A stretch of 64,000 bases of DNA, taken from the NCBI GenBank assembly GCA_009649675.1, contig WJPL01000001.1, forward strand, positions 1,756,469-1,820,468. Direction: 5' to 3'. Positions within the stretch are counted from its first letter, which is position 1. The number at the start of each line of letters is the position of its first letter. The notes beneath the pieces are model-generated. The model made no database searches. It was not told the DNA's origin and worked only from the letters and a program-made list of their open reading frames with translations. The DNA is from Alphaproteobacteria bacterium HT1-32 (GTDB taxonomy: Bacteria > Pseudomonadota > Alphaproteobacteria > Rhodospirillales > HT1-32). Positions 35,908 through 44,449 of this stretch are shown piece after piece. The translations under genes and the position numbers were made by a program.

Positions 35908-35967
35908 GACTGTGAGTATCGCATGGATAAGGTCGCCTGGTCTGCGTGAATTTCGGTAAACGGGAAT

Positions 35968-36065
35968 GCGGTCGTCCTTCGGGACGACGCGACGCGCCTC
36001 TTCAGGATGAGGTTACAGACCCCCCTCGTCCTGAGGAGTGGCAAAGCCGTGTCTCGAAGGACCGC
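35968..36065. repeat. Intergenic long imperfect palindrome (interspersed-repeat-like)
   Basis: About 98 bp that folds back on itself. The outer arms begin GCGGTCGTCCTTCG (35968-35981) and end CGAAGGACCGC (36055-36065), and inner arms CTCTTCAGGATGAGG and CCTCGTCCTGAGGAG match at 13 of 15 positions. This CCTCGTCCTGAGGAG...CTCGAAGGAC style is common in intergenic repeats of alphaproteobacteria. It lies between ccmA and an SDR gene. Copy number in the genome cannot be seen here. Confidence 0.65.
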
Positions 36066-36079
36066 AATTGCATTCAGCC

Positions 36080-36841
36080 CTATTTCGGTGGCAGACGCAG
36101 CGAGCCATCAAGGCGGATGGTTTCACCGTTCAGCATGCGGTTGCGGATCATCTCCATGATCAGCGAGGCATATTCATCCGTGGTGCCCAGTCGCGAGGGG
36201 AAAGGGACGGATGCGCCGAGGGCGTCCTGCACTTCCTGGGGCAGGTCGAACATCATCGGCGTGGCGAACAGGCCGGGGGCAATGGTCATCACCCGGATGC
36301 CGGTGCGGGCCAGATCGCGGGCCATTGGCAGGGTCATACCGGCCAGTGCTGCCTTGGAGGCGGCATAGGCGGTCTGGCCCATCTGGCCATCATAGGCTGC
36401 AACGGATGAGGTGAAGGAGATGAAACCGCGCTCTCCGTCTTCCATCGGTTCAAGTTCGGTCATGCGGGCAGCGGCAAGGCGGGCGACATTGTAGGAACCG
36501 ATGAGATTGACTTCGATTACCTTCGAGAACTTTTCGATGGCATAGGCACCCTTGCGGCCGACGGTCAGGCCGGGGATGTTGATACCCGCCACATTGACGC
36601 AGATTCTGGCCTCGCCATGCGCCGCTGCGGCTTTGTCCAGTGCGGCGGTAACGCTGTCTTCACTGGTTACGTCGCAATTGCAGTAGATACCGCCTATGGC
36701 AGCAGCATGGGCCTCGCCTTTTTCTGCGTTCACATCAAGCAGGGCGACCTTCGCGCCATTGTCGGACAACACTTTTGCCATGCCGGCCCCGAGGCCGGAA
36801 GCACCACCGGTTACAACCGCTGCACTACCCTTGACGTCCAT
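36080..36841 (-). CDS. Short-chain dehydrogenase/reductase (HSD17B10-like)
   Basis: A 253-residue NAD(P)-dependent oxidoreductase. The cofactor loop is TGGASGLGAGMA (residues 11-22), with LLDVN near 35 suggesting NAD preference, CNCDVTSED near 58 and NVAGIN near 85. The catalytic set is Ser in SFTSSVAA and YAASKAAL near 158. The line PGLFATPMMFDLPQEVQ near 190 and the overall look match the 3-hydroxy-2-methylbutyryl-CoA dehydrogenase/HSD17B10 group, which acts in branched-chain or fatty-acid breakdown. It is a single gene divergent from the DUF1232 gene. Confidence 0.88.
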   Translation of the reverse strand: MDVKGSAAVVTGGASGLGAGMAKVLSDNGAKVALLDVNAEKGEAHAAAIGGIYCNCDVTSEDSVTAALDKAAAAHGEARICVNVAGINIPGLTVGRKGAYAIEKFSKVIEVNLIGSYNVARLAAARMTELEPMEDGERGFISFTSSVAAYDGQMGQTAYAASKAALAGMTLPMARDLARTGIRVMTIAPGLFATPMMFDLPQEVQDALGASVPFPSRLGTTDEYASLIMEMIRNRMLNGETIRLDGSLRLPPK

Positions 36842-36940
36842 CTCGAACTCCCGAAATCTGCGATGAAAATTGAGTCTTTTGCTCTATATCAGAGGGTGCG
36901 GGGGATTGCCATGTTTCGGCACCCGCTCCATATAGCGGGC

Positions 36941-37312
36941 ATGAGCACGGAACCGGTTGATCTCGACAAGCTGAAGGCAGACGCAGAGATCGTCGAGGAC
37001 AGCTTCTGGCAGAAGCTGCGGCGAAATCTCGGCAGGATACCATTCACCGATGATGCGATTGCTGCCTATTACTGTGCCATGGACCCGGCGACGCCGACCA
37101 AGGCCAAGGCAATCATCTTCGGTGCACTGGTCTATTTCATCACGCCAACGGATGTGATCCCCGATATCCTGATTCCCGGTTTTACGGATGATGCGGCCAT
37201 TCTGGCGGCGGCGCTGGGGATGGTGCGGGGGCATATGACGGATGCGCATTACCGCAAGGCCCGGGCCTTTCTGATGCAGCCCGCAGAAGATACGAACGGA
37301 GAGACTGTATGA
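36941..37312 (+). CDS. DUF1232 (YkvA-like) membrane protein
   Basis: About 123 residues from ATG at MSTEPVDLDKLK; an ATG 30 bases upstream is the alternative. The DUF1232 core is ALVYFITPTDVIPDILIPGFTDDA, quoted in part, near residue 68, with the conserved PxDxIPD and DDA. The role of the family is unknown. Its stop overlaps the start of a DUF3429 gene (ATGA), so the two are a unit. Confidence 0.83.
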   Translation: MSTEPVDLDKLKADAEIVEDSFWQKLRRNLGRIPFTDDAIAAYYCAMDPATPTKAKAIIFGALVYFITPTDVIPDILIPGFTDDAAILAAALGMVRGHMTDAHYRKARAFLMQPAEDTNGETV

Positions 37313-37773
37313 GATCGATACCCTTGCCGGCGCTGGCCTTTGGCATTGCCGGACTGATTCCGTTCTGGCTTTGCGCAGGCGGCGTCTGGATGCCGGAACT
37401 GCGGCCGGGGGCGTATCACGCCTATGATGCGGCTTTTGCCCTGATTGCCTATGGCGCGGTCATTCTGACATTTCTGGGTGCCATGCACTGGGGGGTCATT
37501 ATGCGCGGCAAGCAGGCGGAGACCGGTGAAGAAGCGACATGGGCGCGGCTGGGATTCAGCGTCGCCCCCTCTATCGTCGGCTGGGTCGCGACCCTGATGA
37601 ACCCGGTCTATGGATTGCTGATGCTGATTATCGGCCATGGCATTGTGGCGCTGGCCGATCTCCAGACTGTACGGCGGGGTGAATTCCCGCTGTGGTACGG
37701 GGTCTTGCGAAAATACCTGTCGATTCTGGCGATTCTTGCGATGACCACCGGCCTGATGGGCCTGCCAGCCTGA
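37309..37773 (+). CDS. DUF3429 domain membrane protein
   Basis: A 154-residue membrane protein with about five hydrophobic segments. The line FLGAMHWGVIM near residue 55 and the ending region LWYGVLRKYLSILAILAM are typical of DUF3429, whose function is unknown. It overlaps the preceding DUF1232 gene by 4 bases. It converges on the MFS gene across a 59-base gap. Confidence 0.87.
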   Translation: MRSIPLPALAFGIAGLIPFWLCAGGVWMPELRPGAYHAYDAAFALIAYGAVILTFLGAMHWGVIMRGKQAETGEEATWARLGFSVAPSIVGWVATLMNPVYGLLMLIIGHGIVALADLQTVRRGEFPLWYGVLRKYLSILAILAMTTGLMGLPA

Positions 37774-37832
37774 ATCAGAGGCCGATACCGTCCCTCTGAA
37801 CAGGGTTCAGAAGGATGGTAAAGCCGCAGGTT

Positions 37833-39059
37833 TCAGCGCGTGGCGGGGGCCAGGTCGGGGGCGCGTTGTTCGCGAATGGGCAGATGTACGACCATCGCGA
37901 ACAGGCCGAGAGCGACACTCATCCACCAGACCATATCGTAGGAACCGGTGGTGTCGTACAGCCGGCCACCCAGCCAGACGCCAAGGAACGAACCGATCTG
38001 GTGACTGAAGAACACAAAGCCGAACAGGGTTCCCATATAACGGGTTCCGAACATGACGGCGACCAGACCGGAGGTCAGGGGTACGGTGGACAGCCAGAGC
38101 AGCCCCATACTTGCAGCAAAGGTCAGCACGACAGCATCGGTTTTCGGGGCCAGCACGAACAGGGCGATCACAATCGACCGGCCGAGATAGATGCCGCTCA
38201 GCAGCCATCGTTTTGAATATTTGCCGCCAAGGGCACCGGCAGTCAGTGAACCGACCACATTGAACAGTCCGACCAGTGCAATGGCCCAGGCACCGATTCC
38301 GGCGGTGGCATGGTTGTCGTCAAGATAGGCAGGCAGGTGAACTGTGATGAAGGCAACCTGAAAGCCGCAGACAAAAAAGCCGGAGATCAGCCACAGATAG
38401 CTGCCATGGCCGAATGCCTGTTTCAGGGCGCTGGAGAATGTCATCTCCGGCTCGGTCGAGACGGGAGCGTTGTCATCGGTGCGGAGGGCGGTTGCCAGAA
38501 ACGGAACCAGCAACATGCAGGCACCGAGCATGACCAGTGCTGTCTCCCAGCCATAACCGGCAATGAAAGCCTGTCCCATCGGGGCGAAGATGAACTGGCC
38601 GATTGACCCGGCGGCGGTTCCGGCACCCAGTGCCAGTGACCGCTTGTCCTCGGGCACCAGGCGGGTGAAGGAGGCAATGACGATGGTGAAGGACGCACCG
38701 GCCAGTCCCATGCCGACCAGCAGCCCGGCAGTGACCTGCAACATCAGCGGGGTAGTGGCATAGGCAGTCAGCGTGACGCCTGCGGCATAGATGATGCCAC
38801 CGATGGCGAGAACGCGAACCGAACCGTATTTGTCAGCAAGCGCACCGGCGACCGGCTGGCCAAGGCCCCAGAGCAGGTTCTGGATGGCCAGCGCAAGAGC
38901 GAATACTTCACGGCCCCAGCCGCGGGTTTCTGACAGCGGGGCATTGAACAGGCCATAGCTGGACCGGACACCAAAGCTCAGGATAGCGATCAGACAGCCA
39001 CAGGCGATGACAAAGACGGGATTACGCCACAGTGGACGAGGGGAAGTGCTATCCGTCAT
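37833..39059 (-). CDS. MFS transporter
   Basis: A 408-residue, 12-segment major-facilitator protein. I chose the ATG at MTDSTSPRPLW; an ATG 15 bases upstream is possible and no strong ribosome-binding site decides. The conserved loop between segments 2 and 3 reads GALADKYGSVRVLAIGG near residue 70, and the second-half copy is LGGKYSKRWLLSG near 270. It resembles the monocarboxylate/oxalate-formate group more than drug pumps, but the substrate is unknown. It is divergent from the DUF2336 gene. Confidence 0.87.
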   Translation of the reverse strand: MTDSTSPRPLWRNPVFVIACGCLIAILSFGVRSSYGLFNAPLSETRGWGREVFALALAIQNLLWGLGQPVAGALADKYGSVRVLAIGGIIYAAGVTLTAYATTPLMLQVTAGLLVGMGLAGASFTIVIASFTRLVPEDKRSLALGAGTAAGSIGQFIFAPMGQAFIAGYGWETALVMLGACMLLVPFLATALRTDDNAPVSTEPEMTFSSALKQAFGHGSYLWLISGFFVCGFQVAFITVHLPAYLDDNHATAGIGAWAIALVGLFNVVGSLTAGALGGKYSKRWLLSGIYLGRSIVIALFVLAPKTDAVVLTFAASMGLLWLSTVPLTSGLVAVMFGTRYMGTLFGFVFFSHQIGSFLGVWLGGRLYDTTGSYDMVWWMSVALGLFAMVVHLPIREQRAPDLAPATR

Positions 39060-39137
39060 GTTTCTGACTTTCATCAGTAAGGGGGGAGTGCTGGATTTGA
39101 CCCTATATTTCTCCCATTCCTCCGGAAGGGCCAAAAC

Positions 39138-39162
39138 AATAATTGCCGCCATACCAATTATT
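39138..39162. promoter_or_regulatory. Inverted repeat between MFS and DUF2336 genes
   Basis: AATAATTG (39138-39145) and CAATTATT (39155-39162) form an 8-bp perfect dyad with a 9-base spacer in the divergent gap. It is AT-rich against a GC-rich background and could be an operator for either gene. Confidence 0.35.
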
Positions 39163-39276
39163 CACAGGACCCGGTTTGTTTCGGGCTGTGACGACGGTCA
39201 TCGACGGAGTAGCCTCAATGCTGTCATAATCCGTGTTCATTCTGAATACTGGTAGCCTTGAAGTAAGGAGACTTAC

Positions 39277-40401
39277 GTGGCCGCATTTCTCACCGATAAA
39301 GACGTCAGGCAATTGCTGGAAGACGGTTCTGCGGACAGCCGCGCGGAAACGGCAGCGAAAGTGGCAGGGGCCTTTACATCGAACCAGCTGGGTTCCGATG
39401 AACGCCGTCTGGCGGAAGATATTTTCAGGATCATGCTGAAAGATGCTGAATCGCGGGTTCGCGAAGCCCTGTCGGAAAACCTCAAGACGTCACCGGATAT
39501 CCCGCATGATGTTGCCCTGAGCCTGGCTGCCGATGTTGCCTCGGTAGCCCTGCCGGTCCTTGAATTCTCTGTTGTGCTGACAGATGCGGATTTGCTGAGC
39601 ATCGTGCGCACTCAGGACGACGCCAAACAGCTGGCGATTGCCGGGCGCCCGACTGTGTCATCGGCTGTATCGGATGCTCTTGCGACAGTTGGCAGTGAAG
39701 CAACGGTGGCCCGCCTGGTCGGGAATGAGAATGCAGATATATCAGATAAGGCCCTGAATAATGTGATCGACCGGTTTGGCGAATCAGAGAGCGTTCAGCG
39801 CCCGCTGGTCAATCGATCTGCCCTCCCGGTTCAGATTGCCGAACGGCTGGTGACGATGGTGTCGGCGGAATTGCAGAGTCAGCTTATCCAGAAACAGGGT
39901 GACCGCAGTGATCTTGCGACCCGTCTGCTGCTAAAAGCGCGGGAGAGGGCAACGGTTGGTCTGTCGATGTCTTCGAGTGAAGATCAGGTCAGCGAGCTTG
40001 TTGCTGCACTTCGGAAAGAGGGGCGCCTGACGGCTTCGCTGGTCATACGGGCAGTCTGCATGGGCGATCTGGTGTTCTTCGAGCATGCGCTCTCGGCGAT
40101 GGCCGGCGTGGCGCTGGAAAACGCCCGACAGCTGATTCACGATCAGGGACATCTCGGGCTGAAGGCGCTGTACAAGAAATCAGGTATGCCAGAGGCGCAA
40201 TACACGGCTGTCCGGGCAGCGATTGATGTCATGCGCGAGACGGAATATGACGGACTGGACCATGACCGGGAACGCTTCTCCCGGCGACTCATCGAACGTA
40301 TTCTGACCCAGTATGACGATCTTGGCGTCGACCTGCAGTCCGACGATCTGGACTATCTGCTGACCCGTATGGACCAGCTTTCTCCCCAGGAAACCTCCTG
40401 A
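39277..40401 (+). CDS. DUF2336 domain protein
   Basis: A 374-residue helical protein that starts with GTG, preceded by AAGGAGAC. It shows HEAT-like helices (SRVREALSENLKTSPDIPHDV, partly quoted, near 49-70), the DUF2336 pattern found almost only in alphaproteobacteria. Its role is unknown; some members are found near signalling or motility genes. It stands alone, and a hairpin at 40426-40458 ends it against the convergent TRAP permease gene. Confidence 0.87.
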   Translation: MAAFLTDKDVRQLLEDGSADSRAETAAKVAGAFTSNQLGSDERRLAEDIFRIMLKDAESRVREALSENLKTSPDIPHDVALSLAADVASVALPVLEFSVVLTDADLLSIVRTQDDAKQLAIAGRPTVSSAVSDALATVGSEATVARLVGNENADISDKALNNVIDRFGESESVQRPLVNRSALPVQIAERLVTMVSAELQSQLIQKQGDRSDLATRLLLKARERATVGLSMSSSEDQVSELVAALRKEGRLTASLVIRAVCMGDLVFFEHALSAMAGVALENARQLIHDQGHLGLKALYKKSGMPEAQYTAVRAAIDVMRETEYDGLDHDRERFSRRLIERILTQYDDLGVDLQSDDLDYLLTRMDQLSPQETS

Positions 40402-40425
40402 CTTCAGGACAGATGCCGATAGAAG

Positions 40426-40458
40426 CCTGTCACCCCGGTTATGGGCCGGGATGACAGG
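40426..40458. terminator. Bidirectional hairpin between the DUF2336 and TRAP genes
   Basis: Arms CCTGTCACCCCGG (40426-40438) and CCGGGATGACAGG (40446-40458) pair with one mismatch over 13 bp and a 7-base loop. It lies 25 bases after the DUF2336 stop and 8 bases from the dctM stop, so it can serve both strands. Confidence 0.65.
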
Positions 40459-40465
40459 GTGATGG

Positions 40466-41920
40466 TCAGTTCAGGAATGTGCGCGGTAGCCAGAGTGCGA
40501 TGTCCGGGAAGGCCATGACCAGTCCCAGCCCGATGAGTTGCAGTAGGACGAAGGGCACAATCCCGGCATAGATATGTTCAATCTTCACACCGGCCGGAGC
40601 CACGGCCTTCATGTAGAACAGGGCAAAGCCAAAGGGTGGCGTGAGGAAACTGGTTTGCAGGTTGACCGCAAGCAGGATGGCAAACCAGTAGATCATGTCG
40701 GCCTGCGGCACATGCGTCCCGAAGTCGAGTATCTCGATGATCGGGGTGAAGACCGGCAGCACGATCAGGGTAATTTCCAGCCAGTCGAAGAAAAATCCGA
40801 GGACAAATACCAGTCCCATGATCAGGAACAGCAGGCCCCAGGAACCCAGGCCGAGACCTTCGACGAGGTTGATCACCACATCATCCCCGCCAAGGTTACG
40901 GAAGACGAAGCTGAACATGGTTGCGCCGATAAACAGGCCAAAAATCATGGCGTTTGTCAGGGCAGCACGAACCACGACATCCTTGATGACGACAAAGAAG
41001 GATTCCCGTTCTTCAACAAGGGTATCGGTTCCGCCGATCGCGCCGTAGCGTTCCTCCAGCGAGTTGATGCCGATTTTCGGCAGAACCACCAGATTGATGA
41101 AACCGAGCAATACCGAGCCTGCAGCACCGACGCCGGCCGCCTCTGTCGGCGTGGCCCAGCCCAGCAGAATGGAACCCAGCACCAGAAAGATCAGGAAGAC
41201 CGGCGGAATGAAACTCTGCATGACCATGCCAAAACGGGCGGCGATCGTTTGCGGGCCGAAATCCGCATCGGAACTGGGCGCCATCTTCGGGAAGATTGCC
41301 GAGATCGTGCAGACATAAACGACATAGAGGCCAGCCAGAATGAGGCCGGGAAAGAAGGCGGCGAAGAACAGATTGCCGACGGAGCGGCCGAGCAGGTCGG
41401 CCATGATGACCAGCATGATGCTGGGCGGAATCAGGATTCCAAGTGTTCCGGATGCGGCAATGGAGCCGGTCGCCAGGCGGTTGTCATAGCCCATCTTCAT
41501 CATCGTCGGCAGCGCCAGCAGGGTCATCATCACAACACTGGCGCCGATGATGCCGGTGGTCGCAGCCATGATTGTGCCCATCAGGACGACCGAGATTGCC
41601 AGTCCGCCGGGAATACGGCGCAACAGTACCTCAAGGCAGTAAAGCAGGTCCTTTGCGACGCCGGACCGCTCCAGCATCGTGCCCATGAAGATGAACATCG
41701 GAATGGCGGTGAGGATCAGGTTTTCTGCTATGCCGCCGAATATCCGGGACGGAATCGCGGAAAACATTGCGATATTATACCAGTCCGGGTCCAGCGCGAT
41801 GGCAAGAAAGCCGAAAGCCAGGCCGACACCGCCGAGCACGAAGGCGACGGGGTAGCCGGAAAACAGGAAAAATGCGAGGGCAGCAAACATGCCCAGCGGC
41901 AGAAGTGTTTCCAGATCCAT
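40466..41920 (-). CDS. TRAP transporter large permease (DctM type)
   Basis: A 484-residue, about 12-segment membrane protein and the sodium-driven carrier of a TRAP importer. LTAIPMFIFMGTMLERSGVAKDL, quoted in part, near residue 70 and ATTGIIGASVVMMTLLALP near 118 are DctM hallmarks; SGTLGILIPPSIMLVIMADL near 155 is the conserved loop. It is about 50 residues longer than usual, with an insert near residues 280-310. It follows the small permease gene by 2 bases. Confidence 0.94.
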   Translation of the reverse strand: MDLETLLPLGMFAALAFFLFSGYPVAFVLGGVGLAFGFLAIALDPDWYNIAMFSAIPSRIFGGIAENLILTAIPMFIFMGTMLERSGVAKDLLYCLEVLLRRIPGGLAISVVLMGTIMAATTGIIGASVVMMTLLALPTMMKMGYDNRLATGSIAASGTLGILIPPSIMLVIMADLLGRSVGNLFFAAFFPGLILAGLYVVYVCTISAIFPKMAPSSDADFGPQTIAARFGMVMQSFIPPVFLIFLVLGSILLGWATPTEAAGVGAAGSVLLGFINLVVLPKIGINSLEERYGAIGGTDTLVEERESFFVVIKDVVVRAALTNAMIFGLFIGATMFSFVFRNLGGDDVVINLVEGLGLGSWGLLFLIMGLVFVLGFFFDWLEITLIVLPVFTPIIEILDFGTHVPQADMIYWFAILLAVNLQTSFLTPPFGFALFYMKAVAPAGVKIEHIYAGIVPFVLLQLIGLGLVMAFPDIALWLPRTFLN

Positions 41921-41922
41921 GA

Positions 41923-42486
41923 TCAGTTATCTCCGCCGAGTGTCGCGGTTACCTGATTATCGGGCAGAACGCCGATAAACCCGGCAACGGATTTGAGAAG
42001 TTGTGAGACACCGGCGATTGCCAGCAGCAGGAACATCAGCGGAATGGTTGATTTGATAATCCAGGTATGGGGCAGCCCGACACCGGACTTCGACACTTCC
42101 TGCTGTGCATAAGAATGTTCGACATAATCCAGGGTGAAATAGAAGGTAATGACCGCGTAGGGGATCAGGAACAGCAGACAGCCGATAATTTCGATCAGAA
42201 ATTTCACCTTCAGGGGCAGCCTGTCGCGGATCAGGTCAATGCGGACATGTGCCTGACGCCGGTAGGCCCAGGCGAGCGTGAAGGTGAACAGCAGGGTATG
42301 GAACCAGTATTCTGATTCCTGAAGTTTTGTCGCGTTCAGTCCGAAGCCTCGCGGAAGGCCGAAATAACGTGTGATGACATCATAGATGACGGCCAGCATC
42401 AGCAGGATGCTTGACCAGACGAAAACCATGGCGACCCGATCAATGACGGTGTCGAGCATGGTGCTTGTGCGCAGAAGCGGATGCAT
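41923..42486 (-). CDS. TRAP transporter small permease (DctQ type)
   Basis: About 187 residues from the ATG giving MHPLLRTSTMLD. Four hydrophobic segments are present; near residue 65 the lines LFTFTLAWAYRRQAHVRIDLI (part) carry the DctQ motif with HVRID. It pairs with the large permease. Upstream, between it and the binding-protein gene, is a hairpin at 42555-42590. Confidence 0.9.
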   Translation of the reverse strand: MHPLLRTSTMLDTVIDRVAMVFVWSSILLMLAVIYDVITRYFGLPRGFGLNATKLQESEYWFHTLLFTFTLAWAYRRQAHVRIDLIRDRLPLKVKFLIEIIGCLLFLIPYAVITFYFTLDYVEHSYAQQEVSKSGVGLPHTWIIKSTIPLMFLLLAIAGVSQLLKSVAGFIGVLPDNQVTATLGGDN

Positions 42487-42554
42487 GGTCCCCCCGAGGT
42501 CTGAAGTAACTGATCCGGCCTGCGATAAGTATCCGGAAGTCTTGTCAGGAAGCA

Positions 42555-42590
42555 CATTGCGACCGGAGATGACGGTCTCCGGCCGCAATG
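42555..42590 (-). terminator. Hairpin between dctP and dctQ genes
   Basis: Arms CATTGCGACCGGAGA (42555-42569) and TCTCCGGCCGCAATG (42576-42590) pair over 15 positions with one mismatch and a 6-base loop, just after the binding-protein stop. A likely attenuator that favours the binding protein. Confidence 0.7.
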
Positions 42591-42600
42591 CAGTTGACGT

Positions 42601-43662
42601 TTACTTCAGGTAGCCGAGGTCACTCCACACCTTGTAGTCGGCGCGGAAAGCCTGCAGGGAAGTCCAGACCTTCTTGAAGGTCGGATCTTCGGCGGCCAGT
42701 CCGGCGGCAACCTTGTTCCAGGTCTCCTCCAGTGTGCCGAGGATTTCCGGCGACCAGCGGTGGATATTGACACCCTTGGCCTTCAGCTCGATCAGCGCCT
42801 TGGCCTGAATGGCCTCACCTTCGGCGAGACCCTCCATGATGTTGGCCTTGCAGGCGATTTCCAGCTGAGCCTGCTGGGTGTCTGACAGGGCTTCCCATTT
42901 CTGCTTGTTCATCAGCAGTTCAAACAGGGTCGACTGCTGATGCCAGCCGGGGAAGTAGTAATGCTTGGCGACCTGATGGAAGCCAAGATCGAGATCAATC
43001 GCCGGCATGGAGAATTCCGTGGCATCAATGGTGCCGCGTTCCAGGGCCGGATAAATGTCTGCACCCGCCAGCAGCTGTGTCGAGACGCCCAGTTCTTCCA
43101 TGACCTTCGCGCCAAGACCGAAGAAGCGCATCTTCAGACCCTTCAGATCGTCGACAGAATTGATTTCCTTGCGGAACCAGCCGGAAGCTTCCGGTGCGAT
43201 AACGCCACACATCAGGGCTTTCAGGCCGTGTTTGCCATAGACCTCGTCCATCAGTTCGTTACCGCCGCCATGGAACATCCATGCGAGATATTCGCCGGCT
43301 GACGGGCCGAAAGGAACGGCGGCAAACAATGACAGGGAAGCTTCTTTTGACTGCCAGTAGCCGGGGGTTGACCAGGCGGCATCGACGGAGCCGGCTGCAA
43401 TCGCGTCAAAATACTCAAGTGGCGGAACCAGTGCGCCCGGCTCAAAGAATTTCAGCTGAATGTCGCCACCGGTCAGACGTTCCACGTTCTTCGACAGGAT
43501 GACGCCAAGGCCACCGAGCTGTACCAGTCGGCTGGGATAGGATGAACCCATTTTCCAGCGGACTTTCTTGTCCTGAGCAACAGCAGGCGCTGTCCAGGCA
43601 AACGCGGTCGCACTGACAACAGCCGCAGCAGCGACCGTCGTCACAATTTTCTTGAAACTCAT
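42601..43662 (-). CDS. TRAP transporter substrate-binding protein (DctP type)
   Basis: About 353 residues from the ATG preceded by GGGAGAAC. A signal peptide ends in TAPAVAQ near residue 29. The ligand core has VRWKMGSSYP near 33, the line SGWFRKEINSVDDLKGLKMR (part) near 155, and ALERGTIDATEFSMP near 207, the Arg/Asp pattern of the family. TRAP proteins of this look bind C4 acids, keto acids or lactate-like ligands; the exact one is unknown. It heads the TRAP operon, with tandem operator-like repeats 156 bases upstream. Confidence 0.93.
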   Translation of the reverse strand: MSFKKIVTTVAAAAVVSATAFAWTAPAVAQDKKVRWKMGSSYPSRLVQLGGLGVILSKNVERLTGGDIQLKFFEPGALVPPLEYFDAIAAGSVDAAWSTPGYWQSKEASLSLFAAVPFGPSAGEYLAWMFHGGGNELMDEVYGKHGLKALMCGVIAPEASGWFRKEINSVDDLKGLKMRFFGLGAKVMEELGVSTQLLAGADIYPALERGTIDATEFSMPAIDLDLGFHQVAKHYYFPGWHQQSTLFELLMNKQKWEALSDTQQAQLEIACKANIMEGLAEGEAIQAKALIELKAKGVNIHRWSPEILGTLEETWNKVAAGLAAEDPTFKKVWTSLQAFRADYKVWSDLGYLK

Positions 43663-43979
43663 TACAGTTCTCCCAGAACCAATACTGTTTTTTGAAGGTG
43701 ATTGATGCATTGGCATCATCGCCCGATTGTATGTTTATTTTTTTGCTGCCAGCCCCTTGTTGCTGACAGGAAGAAAACCTACTGGACTGCTGTTCGGCTC
43801 TCAAGAACAAACTGACTGAATTATATTGTCCGGGAAATATATTCAGAATTGGCCAGAATTATATTGTCCGGTAAATATATTCAGAAATGTATGGAGCGTT
43901 ACAGAATGTCGGGATACCTTGTTCCCGGGTCTAAGTACTTCAAAAGATAAGCTTCCCGTCTGTTTTGAAAGGGTGTCGG
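43663..43979. promoter_or_regulatory. Divergent intergenic region, TRAP operon and YHS gene
   Basis: A 317-base stretch without a gene, AT-rich, that holds the tandem repeats and must contain the promoters of both flanking genes. I see no further RNA gene in it. Confidence 0.5.
43818..43887. repeat. Tandem 32-bp direct repeats with internal dyad, operator-like
   Basis: Two near-identical copies, 43818-43849 and 43856-43887, each GAATTATATTGTCCGG followed by G or T and AAATATATTCAGAA. The unit repeats every 38 bases. Within each copy TATATT and AATATA form a dyad around TGTCCGG. They lie in the 317-base divergent gap between the TRAP operon and the YHS gene, 93 bases before the YHS ATG, which is where paired binding sites of one regulator would be expected. 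Which regulator binds is unknown. Confidence 0.8.
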
Positions 43980-44441
43980 ATGGTTCAGTTTTTGCGTTTG
44001 ATGCTCTTTGCAGCGTTGCTCTGTGCCGGAGGGGCGGTACAGGCGTCGGATGAGCTGAATGTTGATAGCAAGGGCATCATGGTCAAAGGCTATGATGTCG
44101 TTGCCTATTTCACGCTTGGTATGCCGGCCCGGGGAATGCCCGGTCATGTGGCAACCCATGATGGCGGGACCTATCTTTTTTCTTCGGCGGAAAACCGGAA
44201 ACTGTTCGAGGCTGACCCGGTCAGATATGCGCCGGCCTATGGCGGGTTTTGTTCCTACGGTGTCCGTGTCGGCAAGAAATTCGAGATTGATCCCCATGCC
44301 TGGAAAATTGTCGAAGATCGGCTGTTTCTGCAGCTGGATCGCGGCACACATATACTCTGGCTGGAGGATATGGAGAAGAACATCTCCATCAGTGACCGGA
44401 TCTGGCCGAGTATCGAGACCACACCGCGTACAATGTTGTAA
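43980..44441 (+). CDS. YHS domain protein, secreted
   Basis: About 153 residues from ATG at MVQFLRLMLFAALL; a signal peptide ends near AVQAS (residue 18). The YHS-like part covers GIMVKGYDVVAYFTLGMPARG and FSSAENRKLFEADPVRYAPAYGGFCSYGV (both quoted in part), with a single Cys. YHS proteins are small metal- or copper-linked periplasmic modules. The gene is followed after 8 bases by a sensor kinase gene, so it may feed a signal to it. Ribosome-binding site GAAAGGG. Confidence 0.83.
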   Translation: MVQFLRLMLFAALLCAGGAVQASDELNVDSKGIMVKGYDVVAYFTLGMPARGMPGHVATHDGGTYLFSSAENRKLFEADPVRYAPAYGGFCSYGVRVGKKFEIDPHAWKIVEDRLFLQLDRGTHILWLEDMEKNISISDRIWPSIETTPRTML

Positions 44442-44449
44442 GCCGGTAC

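Noticed and set aside
40574-41956. Plus-strand frame of 460 codons across the TRAP large permease gene
   Set aside because: A shadow of the dctM gene; translation is rich in Gln, His and Asp with no hydrophobic pattern or domain.
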